Below are positions 20,771 through 31,109 of a stretch of 64,000 nucleotides of DNA, in pieces. The number at the start of each line of letters is the position of its first letter. Within the stretch, counting starts at the first letter, position 1. The stretch spans positions 514,223,772 to 514,287,771 of the forward strand of contig JASDDO010000001.1 of assembly GCA_030015575.1 (NCBI GenBank), written 5' to 3'. The notes under the pieces were generated by a model. The model had not been told where the DNA came from. It searched no databases and saw only the letters and a program-made list of their open reading frames with translations. A program made the position numbers and the translations under genes. Origin of the DNA: Agapanthus africanus (Eukaryota > Streptophyta > Magnoliopsida > Asparagales > Amaryllidaceae).

Positions 20771-23003
20771 TGTAAGGTTCCTAGGCACCCTAATGAGGTC
20801 ACACAAGGCATCGAACATGCCAAATTAAAATTTTTAGTGCCGAGAAACCCTAGACTACGGATCTTAGACTAGATGTCTAGGCGAAATAGAAAGCTAGTTA
20901 ACACTTAACTATAGTTTAAACGGAAATACAACCTTTGTAGATCCGGATGTCCACCTCCACGGCTCCGCAACGACGTCTCCTCGCTGTCCTAGTCGAGCTC
21001 CGGGCTCAAACGTCGGCTTCGTCGGAGAAACGGGTGAGCTAGATCGCCGGCTTCGTGTCAAAGACGATCTACGTCGAGGCATCGCAAGTTCAAGCTCCGA
21101 CTTCACAAAGTGATGAAATTTGTGAAGAAAACACACTCTACAACTTGGCTAGAGGTAGAGGGTGAAGAAATAGGAGATGGGTTCACTTTAGATTTGGATT
21201 TTGCTCACTAGATCACAACTTGCCATTAAAGTAGCAAGCTTTCTCACTTTGAGAAGAAGAAGAAGATGATAGAAAAACTTATGATAAGTTATTTCTAAAA
21301 TGAATAATAATGGAATTCTTATCATCTTCTAACCATGGTCAAGTGTAGAGAATTGACCATGGTTAGTGGGAGTGGTTAGGTTTAAGCAAGGAGACAAAAT
21401 GGCATCATTACAAAAAGCTTCATGAAGCTTCACCACACTTCATGATAAAATGAAACCCTTTTGTTTCCATAAATCTATTTAATAAATAATAAAAGGATTT
21501 AATAATAAGAGAATAAATCTTAAACCCTAACCACTCTCATAACCATGGTTGCATTCTTTACACAAAGCCAAAACAACATGCATCATCAAACATGATACAT
21601 GTAATTGCACAGAAGTATATCACATATACAATGTGCACATCAAGTGAGAAAAATCCGTTTAAAGTGAACCAATACTAGTTAATGCAAAGTAATATATCAA
21701 ATATATAATTATACATTAAATCATTAAATCAACACTTGATTCAATGATCCGGTCATGTCGCACATAACCGACTAGTATTCAATGTATCGACTTATCGAAT
21801 CGATCTTCGATTCGATAACAAGGTTATATCACATACAACCAATCGAAACATTAATCGCGAGAATCAAATACGGTATCACATACACGCATTATTCTCGGTC
21901 CCGCACATATCTCATATGCTCTCCTATTTCGTTTCGCTTGAACCAGGAAACCTCTGTGTAGGACTCTAAAGACTCGTCAATACGCCGGTAGCAGATGATG
22001 ATCATATCAAGCACCCACAAGCCGCAAGCGGTCTGCTAAACGTAACGGCCACCCGGGTATTGAGCGATCAGAAGATCGACGAGCTAGCCCGCTCACACTC
22101 CTGCGAATCCGACCAGTAACACTTACCATACAGTCAAGTCTCTTCGTCTGATACGTCGCATATCAAGTCTAGGGGTGGTATACGTCAGACCCCAATAACC
22201 CGATAAGTCGTGCCGATGTGAGGCTCGTAACGGGTCGAGAAACTACTGGTAACACTTACCAGTAAATCTCTGATCAGCCCTGGCCAGGGACTTCCCTGCT
22301 ACGGCCAATCGAGCACAGCACAACATCAACTCCCAATACCGGGAGAGACGAAACCCCTCCTATCGCTCATTGCCTCCATGTGACTCGGGACTGTACCCAA
22401 AGACCACCGTTTTGCACGCCCTCATGGACGTGGTAAGGTGGAGATCAAAGCACAGTGGGAATCACACAAGACTCTATGACGATCTCGGGTCTACAGACTA
22501 ACCTGTACAAGTGTCACCTGAGAACTGCCATCTGACGTGAGGTATAATACCATCTGGGAGTTCTCGGCGAGTCCGTCCAGTGTACCCAGTCTCCACTGAG
22601 CACCCGTATACCATCTCTGATGTCAAACATCAATGGATATGGGATCATCCATCGCCCATCACATGGGTCGAGAAGCTTATACGCTAGTCTACTCTGGTAT
22701 ATCGATGCCCCGTCTCGATACACCCACGACTAGGGACCTTGAAGGATGTACTTATGGACTACCATGTCCCCACTAGTATGATCTGCATCATAGTCCAGGT
22801 AGTCAAGTACAAATCCTAAGGGCTTTACCAACATGTAACTATAAGACAGTATAAAGAGACTAGTGTACATGTTAAGATAAATGGCAACCAGATAGCATAC
22901 TATCATGTCGAGCAAAAAAGTCATCTCTATATATGTCCAAGCATCCAATATAATATACATAATCTGTACAATACTGGCCTCTAGGGCATACATACAACTA
23001 ACA
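20771..23003 (-). repeat. E2 5' LTR
   Basis: It is 2,233 bp and almost identical to 12408-14640. On the minus strand it starts TGTTAGTTGTATG at 23003 and ends CCTTACA at 20771. Confidence 0.93.
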
Positions 23004-25220
23004 TACAATATGTAGAGCTCGGGTTCTTCGTGAAACTGCTCCAAGTCTTCACCGGTGGGCTCGATCTCTACTGGGTCCAAAGCACCTGACGACATTCAAA
23101 GAAGAAAGAAATAGAATGTCGTCTGCGAACAGGTCGCTCGGTAAGTCCAAAGATAAAGAAGTATTAGAAAAGACAGAATAAGAGGTATTTTCTAAAGAGA
23201 TAGTAAAATATTGTAGAATATTGTGTTAACGCTGCTGTTTGTAGCTTGGTACAGAAGGATGCCAGTGTATACGAGAGGGGTCTCTATATGCTAGAGACCA
23301 GGGCAAACAGAATGTACAAGGAACCGTTAAGCCACGGTACAACAGCAACGGAATATAGGTTAGGTGTCTTAATCTGACCATCTCGTGCCACTTTTAACAC
23401 CTTCCGTACCAATCTACCCCTTAAACCCCGTAGTATTTTGATTGTATTGTTGTATTGTATTGTGTAAGTTAGATGACTGACCAAAACCATGATATCAGTA
23501 AACGGATTGTAACTGCATAATCAGGTAATTGGTATAACGGAATAATGGATGTATATCCATGGTTTGATTCAGTCAAGTTATATAGAATGTTAACTGGATT
23601 CTGGGATTCATGTATACATATTGAGTTGGAATATTAAAGAATATAGATTGACTTGAATCGTATTCAAGTCAGAAATAATCAGACTCAAACCCGAGTCAGA
23701 CTAAAACAAATGTAATTTGAAGTTCTATAATTGTTAGGATTCTTATTGTAATTTATAAAACTTGAGGGGGTTTTATGTAAAAATACTTTTGTATAGTTTT
23801 CAAGATACACCCCAACTATTTACTATTCGTCTTTATAGTTATAATGAGCGTGATTTTATTTAGTGATATTTCTAGTGAATATATCCTAATAAAGGTATTA
23901 ATCTGCAATATTGATTTATTTGAAATTCATGGTATTTTAATGTAACTTTTAATCTTGTAATTTTTAGAAAAAGGTGGAAACTTTATATTATAATAAAGTA
24001 GGTGTTTAAATGATAAATATACATATGTTTATACAAGAATAATTTTTAATAAATATTTTATTTTCCAAAAATCTCATTTTTCATAAATGTCGTATTCTAA
24101 ACCTTTCGAGACCGAGTGCTCCTTGCGGAGGTCTGAATCTCGCACTACTAAGCCCGAGGGTGCACGATAAACTGTACAATTCCTAACGGGTTCCCTAAAT
24201 ATGGGTTGTAGTGGCGCTTTGCAAAGATTTTATAAATACTAATCATTTAGAAAACGGTTTTATAAAATTAAGGTATTTATTTGAAAAAAAATGTAAATTT
24301 CCGTATTTTAGATTCTAGGGTTTCCTAAGCCAACTAACCTATTTCTAAATGGTCTAAACGATAAGTCATTAGAAGCCTCAAATCGCCTCTTCACCACCGA
24401 TTGAGGCCAGGTAAGTGCCAGGTGAGTGGGAGGCTCTCCACTGCAAGTAGTGGTCCTAATTAAGCAACCACTCGCCTTAGACACACTTGCCTAGACACCA
24501 CAAAGTCAGGTTTAGATAAACGATCGATGTCTATGACATATCGTATTTTCCTATTAAAATATTTTGTTTTAAAATTGTATACAACTTAGAACTTTCAGAA
24601 AAGGTTTATAAAGAAATGGTATTTTAATGTAAAATCTTGTATTATCGTATTCTAAGTTTTGATGATATCAATTAGGGTTGTATTTGCATATGTGTGGAGG
24701 TAGGTCATTACCTCGTGATCTTTTTTAAGGTATAGCAATGTTAAAGGATTAAATGTGATAAACTAAACATGGTGGTATTTAAGTGCGAAAATAAGGTATT
24801 TTGCAAACATTATCATTTCATGTGAGAAACTTTATCCAAATTGATTTTTAAGTGATTATTAGTCAACATGAATATGTTTAAGCATTATGGAATTAGTGAC
24901 AAGTGAGTTTTGATAGAAAACCGAATCGGAAATCGGCTTGTTCCGATTTCCGTCGGGTTTTAAAAAGTCGTATTATTATGAAGGACAAGAAAGGTAGAAA
25001 AGGGAACTTACGGGTTTGGACAACGTTAGAGAGTGAGAGGAAGGTAGTGGGTTTGCCGGCGTGTCGAAACGTCGTGAAGAGGTCCTAGTACGATCGCCGG
25101 GATTCACCGTCGATTTCGGCAGCGCTTCGCCTTTCGCTCGTTTTCTAATGTACCGAGTTCTCTTGAAATTTTTAGAGAGTGGACTTAGGAATGTAGGGTG
25201 AGAGGGTAGAGGGTAGGGGT

Positions 25221-25230
25221 GTTTATATAG
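25221..25230 (-). promoter_or_regulatory. TATA box of G1 3' LTR
   Basis: CTATATAAAC on the minus strand, about 600 bases into the LTR. The same box is kept in the 5' LTR at 43434-43443. Confidence 0.6.
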
Positions 25231-25422
25231 GGTTCGGCTAGGGTTAGGGTTTTTAATAAAAAAAAATTATTAAAAAATATACAAAATCATTAAAAATTCA
25301 TTAAATATAGGAGTAAAAAGGATTTATTGGCCAAAATGATAACCGATCCAAGCATTTAGAGTATGTAGGAGGGTGGACCAGGTCAATACCCAACTTTTCT
25401 CTGTTGGTTACTCGACCGTCCG

Positions 25423-25497
25423 GCCAAGTCCGGCCGGCGGCGCCGGACCGAGTCGGCCGAGTCGCCGGCCGGCGGCGCCGAGTCGGGCCGAGTCATA
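25423..25497. repeat. GC-rich CCGGCCGGCGGCGCCG repeat upstream of the TATA box
   Basis: Two copies of a CGGCCGGCGGCGCCG core are separated by ACCGAGTCGGCCGAGTCG, in otherwise AT-rich LTR. They are dense in CpG. The other LTR has a partly decayed version at about 43631-43700. Confidence 0.6.
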
Positions 25498-25642
25498 GGT
25501 CCAATGGCCGGGGATTCTTCGGGGGTACAATTTGGTATATTTACTTTTTATTGTCCAGTACATATTTTGGGAGTTATGGCCTTTTTACCGTTGACTTCCA
25601 AAAAAAATTAAAACAAAATAAATACAAAAAATGATGTGGCAT

Positions 25643-25697
25643 GGGATTTGAACTCCGGTGGCTTGGTTCAGCAGTGCAAGGTATTACCAATAAGCTA
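25643..25697 (-). other. tRNA-like motif (A-box and B-box) in G1 3' LTR
   Basis: The minus strand has TAGCTTATTGGTA (25697-25685), like a Pol III A box, and GGAGTTCAAATCCC (25656-25643), like a B box, at tRNA-like spacing. The acceptor stem cannot be formed, so it is not a functional tRNA gene. Confidence 0.45.
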
Positions 25698-25821
25698 CAA
25701 GCTCCTTCTTGTAATTATGGAGTGAAATAAATACTTAAATAGATATCAGCCGCAATAAATACTCCAAGTATACATTGAATTTAAATCAATTCCTTGTACT
25801 TTAAAAATGGAGTTGTTACAG

Positions 25822-25833
25822 TCTACCCTCCTT
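25822..25833 (-). other. G1 polypurine tract
   Basis: The minus strand AAGGAGGGTAGA follows the gypsy hallmark GAGGACGAAATTT and abuts the 3' LTR. Confidence 0.85.
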
Positions 25834-26787
25834 AAAAAAATTTCGTCCTCGAAATTTACAACTTTTATTTGAGGACTAGTTTACAAAGAGGTGTGGATAT
25901 CTAGTACGCATTTCATCCTCCCTTTCCCAAGTGGACTCTCCTAGAGTGTCTTTCCTCCACATTACTCGAACCAAGTTAACTTCCTTGTTCCAAAGTGTCT
26001 TCACCTTCTTGTCCAGGATCTCCACGGGTTGTTGCTCACAAGATAAGTTGGGCTGTATAGTGAGCTCTGAATGATCGAGAACATGACTGGGGTCACTCAC
26101 ATACTTTCTGAGTTGGGATATATGGAACACATTATGCACTCCTTCTAATGAAGGTGGAAGCACTAAACGGTATGTCACTTCACAGACTCGTTCGAGTATG
26201 ACCAACGGTCCAATATATCTCGGGCTTAGCTTACCCCGTCTTCCAAATCAGATCACTCCACGGTTCGGAGATATCTTCAGGAATACGTGATCTCCTGGCT
26301 GGAACTCCAAGTGTCGTCTCTTTGCATCAGCCCAGTGCTTCTGTCGATCTTGGGCTATGCGCATTCTTTCCCTGATAGTACGAACCACATCAACAGTCGC
26401 TAATATCATCTCTGGTCCAAGAAGTTCCCTATCTCCGATGTCGTCTCAACTTAATGGCGAACGACACTTCCTTCCATACAATGCTGCAAAAGGTGTCATT
26501 CCTATGCTTGCTTGGTAGCTGTTGTTGTACGAAAACTCCACAAGATGTAGGTGATCTTCCCACGATCCTTTGAAGTCTAACATACACGCTCTGAGCATAT
26601 CCTCCAAGATCTGAATAGTTCATTCCGACTGACCATCTGTTTGTGGATGATAAGCCGTGCTGAAGTTCAGACTTGTTCCCAAGCTTTCTTGCATACTCTG
26701 CCAAAATTGCAATCGGAACCTGGTGTCACGATCGGAGACAATGCAGACCGGCACTCCATGAAGTCTCACAATTTCATGTATGAGTTC

Positions 26788-26842
26788 ATGGGTATCAGAG
26801 ATAGTACATTATAAAGAGTTTAAATCTTAATTAGATTATTAC
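26788..26842 (-). other. Intron-like insertion 3 in G1 integrase (55 nt)
   Basis: Minus strand: ...ATGGAG|GTAATAATC...ATACCCAT|GAACTC. Removing 55 bases joins KKYME to [13 protein letters not shown], as gypsy integrases read. The donor is GT; the acceptor ends CAT rather than CAG, so it may be mutated. It is shorter than most plant introns. Confidence 0.5.
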
Positions 26843-29271
26843 CTCCATGTACTTCTTTGCTAGTGTCTCAGTTGATTGGCCAACTCGAAATGGGATGAAG
26901 TGGGCCGACTTTGTGAGTCGATCCATAATGACCCATATGGCATCGTTACCCTTTGTGCTACAAGGAAGAGCAGTCACAAAGTCCATCGTGATGTGTTGCC
27001 ACTTCCATTCCGGGATTGGTAACGGTTGAAGTAATCCAGCAGTCCTATGATGTTCAGCCTTTACTTGCTGACACACCAAGCATTTTGCGACGCTTCTGGC
27101 TACTTCACGCTTCATTCCATGCCACCAATAATTCTGACGTAGATCTTCGTACATTTTGGTACCTCCAGGGTGTACTGAATAGGGAGAGCTGTGAGCTTCT
27201 TTCATTAACTCTTCCCGAACAGGACCTTTTGGTACACACAATCTGCTGCCGTATCTCAAAGATCCGTCTTCATGGATGATGAAGTCTATTCTGAGTCCAT
27301 TCTCCACTTGTTCTCTGATCTTTTGCAATTTAGCATCACTTGCTTGAGCTGCTTTGATCTGATTGACAATGGTTGATTGAACTTGTAAATTCATCAAACT
27401 TGAAGCATTACCTGGCATGACTACTTCAATCTCCATCTGATGCAAGTCTTGTTGAAGCTTCCACAGAGCGGTGAGATTCATTGCTAATGGTTGGTGACTA
27501 AGAGCATCAGGTACTACATTCACCTTCCCTGGATGATATTGCAAGTTGATGTCAAAGTCCGCCATGAGTTTTAACCATCTTCTTTGCCGCATATTTATCT
27601 CTTTCTGAGTAAACACATACTTTAAGCTCTTATGATCTGTGTAGATGTTCACCCATTCACCAAGTAGATAATGACGCCAAATCTTGAGAGCAAAGATGAC
27701 GGCTGCCAACTCCAAATCATGCGTCGGATAATTGCGCTCATGAATCTTCAGCTGTCTTGAAGCATAAGCCACAACCTTACCGTGCTGATGTAGAACACAG
27801 CCTAATCCTTTACCGGATGCATCGCAATGCACTTCGAATCCTCCAGATTGATCCGGTAGAACGAGAATAGGTGCTGATGTCAACCTTGACTTGAGTTCTA
27901 CGAAAGCTTGTTCGCATGCTTCTGACCACACAAATTCTTCATCTTTACGTGTGAGCTTGGTCAGGGGCTTTGCTATCTTCGAAAAGCCTTCAATAAACCT
28001 TCTGTAATATCCAGCTAAACCCAAGAAACTTCGAATATCCTTCACTGACTTTGGTGTAGGCCATTCGATAACTGCCGAAACTTTCGCTAGATCTACAGAG
28101 ATTCCTTCTCCTGATACGATATGTCCAAGAAAACCAACTTGATTTAGCCAAAACTTGCACTTGCTGTACTTGGCATAAAGCTGATGTTGTCGAAGAGTTT
28201 CTAGGACAATTCGTAAGTGTTCTGCATACTCTTTCCGACTCTTAGAATACACCAGGATATCGTCGATGAAGATGACAACAAACCTGTCTAAGTACTCCGG
28301 GAAAACTTGATTCATAAGGTTCATGAATATTGCGGGTGCGTTGGTCACTCCGAATGGCATCACTAGAAATTCGTAATGTCCATAGCGAGTTCAGAAAGCT
28401 GTTTTGTGAATATCAGCTTCCTTGACCTCCACTTGATGATAACCAGAACGAAGATACAATTTAGAGAAAACACAAGATCCACTTAGCTGATCGAATAAAT
28501 CATCGATGCGCGGGAGTGGATACTTGTTCTTTACAGTAACTTCGCTCAAGGCTCTGTAATCGATGCACATTCTGTATGAACCTTCCTTCTTCTTCACAAG
28601 TAATACAGGTGATCCCCAACTTGAAGTGCTGGGACGAATCCATCCTTTCGTCAGTAATTCGTCCAACTGTGTTCGGACTTCCTTCAAACCTTCCGGACTT
28701 AAACGATAGGGTGCTTTGATCACCGGTTGTGCTCCTGGTACTAAATCAATACTGAATTCAAGAGCTCGATCGGGAGGCAAACCTGATATATCGTCAGAAA
28801 ATACATCGTCGGACTCTCGAACCATATCTGGTCTTGATTCTTCCTCTGCTTGAGCTGCTCCAACTACAGCTTCTCTTGGCTTCGCTTTGTAGGTACTTGG
28901 CTCCAGTGTACGGTCTCCGCTTTTGAAATAGAAGACCGGATGGTCTGGAATCTCGAATACTACCCTCCATTGACGATAGTCTATGGTAGCATAAAAAGTT
29001 CCAAGCCAATCCATTCCTAGAACCACATCGAAGTTCGGTATGTCCAGTACTTTGAAGTCAGCATAAAACTCTCGACTGCAGACGACGACTGGACACAAGC
29101 TGTATCCCATAGTTGCCTTTAGAACGCCATTTCCTGAACTGACATTCCAGCTAGATACAAGCGGTGAGACTGGAATCACATGGGTTCGGACAAACCGTTG
29201 CGACATAAAGCAGTGTGATGCTCCAGTATCAAACAGTGCAAGTGCAGGGATTGAGGATACTAAGATTGTAC

Positions 29272-29358
29272 CTAAGGTATGTGGGATTTGTTTTAGGTAT
29301 AGGAAATATGTGACTAAGTAGTAGAATAGAAAAGCAATGTTTGAAAAGAAAAATTTAC
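29272..29358 (-). other. Intron-like insertion 2 between gag and protease of G1 (87 nt)
   Basis: Minus strand ATCACTG|GTAAATTTTTC...CATACCTTAG|GTACAATC. Canonical GT-AG ends; removal gives VITG-TILVSS, the usual pre-protease sequence. It is 29 codons long without a stop, so an unspliced RNA would still read through. Confidence 0.7.
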
Positions 29359-29413
29359 CAGTGATGACTTGGCCAGTGGCCTCAGCTTCTTCCACGGACA
29401 TCGTGAAAGCCTA

Positions 29414-30600
29414 GCGCCTGGGTACATTCCTCCTGGCCTGAGGAGCATTCCTCGGAATGTTTCTTTGAGCTTGATGGAACTGACGAGGAGGTGGTGCAGC
29501 TTGTGGTCCTCTGGGTGGTGCAGGTAGTGCAGGTCTGGGAGCAGGTGCCTGAAGAGCTGGTCGCTGCGGATAAGTAATTGCTGGCTTGGGTGCAGCAACT
29601 GGGTTCTGTCTTTGGGGACAAGACCCAATATCGTGAGTAGCTGAACCGCAGACTAAGCAAAGGCGGTTGGCTCGACGGCAGTCCTTCATCATATGTCCAG
29701 TTCTCTTGCAGTAGGTGCAAATGGGCTGGGACGATGGGTTGGTACTCCAGGTCGCCTTGGCACGAAAGGTAGCCTGGACGAGGCTCCACCTGCCATCTGG
29801 TTGGCAGGGCGCTTGACTCCTGCAGACTGAGGTCTCCCCTTACCTTTATCACTGCCTCATAGCTGCGGGCAGCTTCTAGAGCATCCTCATGAGTCAAAAA
29901 TTTTCCCGTGCCTAGAGCAGCCTGAATCTCCGTGTCCGGTCCTTGTTGAAAGAGATGGGCTCTGATCTCGTCCGCCGGTATCAAGTATGCCGCGAATCTG
30001 TTTAAAGATTGTGTTAGCTGTGTAGTATGTGATATTTAAAAAATTGAACTATTGTGACATATCTTATCGGCTTAACATGGTGAATTCAGTGTCGTATTCA
30101 TCTACTGATTTGTCCCACATTGAACCCTGTTGCAGATGAATAAACTGCTGCTCCATGGCAAACCTGGCAGTCACAAGGAAGTATTTCGCGTCGAACTTCT
30201 CGCGAAAAGTCTTCCATTCAATCGGCTGTACCAGACGGCTTTCTTCCGCCTTCCACCAGTTGCGAGCATTATCCATGAGCTGTAGTTTCGCCATACGGAC
30301 CCAAGCTAGGTCTGGCACTTGAGCTGCTGCCAGATCGTCTTCTATGCTTTGTGCCCACTCTTCCGCTTCAAGAGGGCTTCCTTTTCCAGGGAACTGTTTG
30401 GGATGTAAAGCCCTGAATTGCTTTACTCCCGGTGCGTCGGTCTCAGGACGGTTCAGAAGTTGTTGTTGTCCCTCGAGAAGGCTGCGAATCACCTCAAGTA
30501 GCACTGTTTGCTCGGTGGGTAGTGCAGGAACAGCTGGTGCGAGAGGTAGTGCTAGAGGTGTGTTGTTGACATTGGTGCTGGTGTTGTTCGGGGAATCCAT
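29414..30600 (-). pseudogene. gag: G1 gag with two CCHC zinc knuckles, broken
   Basis: It starts at ATG 30600 (MDSPNNTSTN), about 210 bases after the LTR. The first 178 codons carry the capsid-type region (VKQFRALHPKQF, WAQSIEDDLAA, ARNWWKAEESRL). A 70-nt intron-like insertion at 29998-30067 brings an immediate stop, and the frame resumes as FAAYLIPADEIRAHL. One or two frameshifts lie in about 29700-29820. Two zinc knuckles follow: C-TY-C-KRTG-H-MMKD-C and C-LV-C-GSAT-H-DIGS-C, both C-x2-C-x4-H-x4-C. The gag ends at TAG (29411-29413) in the same frame as pol. Gag forms the particle shell and packages RNA. Confidence 0.88.
29998..30067 (-). other. Intron-like insertion 1 in G1 gag (70 nt)
   Basis: Minus strand AGCCG|ATAAGATATG...AGCTAACAC...TTTAAACAG|ATTCGCGG. 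Removal restores LSR-FAAYL. The acceptor is CAG, with a good branch-site match (CTAAC) 15-20 bases upstream. The donor reads ATAAG, one change from GTAAG. Confidence 0.6.
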
Positions 30601-30812
30601 AACATTGAAGAAAAATTTGGGTTAAGACAGATTCAAGTATATGAAATGATAAGATTCAAAGTATAGAAATTTGTAAGATTCAAGAAACATGAATTGTAAA
30701 GAATGCTTTAGTTGCTGGTTCTTGTGTTATATTACTTAGGTTGTTCACGCAGATCAGAATTGCATGATAGGGATTCATACAGCTCTGACCTGCATGGACC
30801 ACCAAAAAAACC
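30601..30812 (-). other. G1 leader with an altered primer-site region
   Basis: Minus strand after the LTR: GGTTTTTTTGGT, then GGTCCATGCAGG, then TCAGAGCT. Compared with the usual TTTGGTATCAGAGC this looks like a primer site split by about 12 bases. G3 has the same arrangement. Confidence 0.5.
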
Positions 30813-31109
30813 TGTCGCGCCCCGCTTCCTGGTGTACGGCGAAGTGGACGCGACGAGGTCCGCTACGTATATACTTAGAGTACATACGCTAAGCGTATCT
30901 AAGCAATATAAAGTAAATCACAAGAGACAAGAGATGTAGAAATAACAGCAACTTTATTAATAACATTCTTTTGTACAATGCATGAAAAGTAAATACAACT
31001 GAAATGAAAAGTGATGCCTAAACAGTGGAAAAACAGGAAATGAAAATACTGAATAGAATAAGGTACAATATGTAGAGCTCGGGGTCTTCGTGAAACTGCT
31101 CCAAGTCTT
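30813..31109 (-). repeat. G1 5' LTR, distal segment
   Basis: The LTR end next to the leader (minus strand ...GGGGCGCGACA). It includes the polyadenylation-like AATAAA (30953-30958, minus), the intact E2-type target site near 31066-31070, and the E3 duplication GTCTT at 31105-31109. Confidence 0.9.
31105..31109. other. E3 target-site duplication, left (GTCTT)
   Basis: It matches 41256-41260. The uninterrupted site CTCCAAGTCTTCACCGG is present in the other G1 LTR at about 23040-23056. Confidence 0.93.

Larger units (their letters stand above)
12408..23003 (-). mobile_element. E2: near-intact gag-less Ty1/copia element, minus strand
   Basis: It is 10,596 bp long, with two 2,233-bp LTRs in which I find only about three differences (near 14107, 14296 and 14574 against 22465, 22677 and 22915), plus a perfect duplication. 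Internally it has an iMet primer site, a 2.8-kb leader without gag, pol with one nonsense codon and a polypurine tract. It is the youngest complete insertion here. As it has no Gag, it would need a helper for particle formation. Confidence 0.94.
23004..25820 (-). repeat. G1 3' LTR, proximal segment
   Basis: It begins with the TACAA duplication of E2 and runs to the LTR start (minus strand TGTAACAACTCC at 25820). It contains a TATA box (25221-25230), a GC-rich repeat (25423-25497) and a tRNA-like motif (25643-25697). It aligns with 41256-44034, with patches of clear divergence near 24100-24200. No gene is seen. Confidence 0.9.
25876..29410 (-). pseudogene. pol: G1 gypsy pol (PR-RT-RH-IN-chromodomain), several stops and two intron-like insertions
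   Basis: The order is 3'-ward protease ([10 protein letters not shown], about 29225), reverse transcriptase (FIDDILVYS, about 28265), RNase H ([14 protein letters not shown]), integrase with an HHCC finger (about 27060-27180), catalytic region (DFVTALP, SDRDTRF, TDGQSE) and a C-terminal chromodomain (VEILDKKVK...YPHLF, about 25880-26030). Stops interrupt the frame: TGA at 28391-28393 in RT, and TGA codons near 26620, 26447 and 26248 in the integrase; three of these four are CGA-to-TGA relative to the expected Arg. Insertions at 29272-29358 and 26788-26842 look like introns. The chromodomain of this clade binds histone marks and guides integration to heterochromatin. Confidence 0.92.

Noticed and set aside
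25643..25712. A functional tRNA gene
   Set aside because: Only A- and B-box-like segments are visible; acceptor and anticodon stems do not form.
25876..30600. Endogenous pararetrovirus instead of a gypsy element
   Set aside because: LTRs, an integrase with HHCC and DDE residues, a chromodomain and a target-site duplication identify an LTR retrotransposon.
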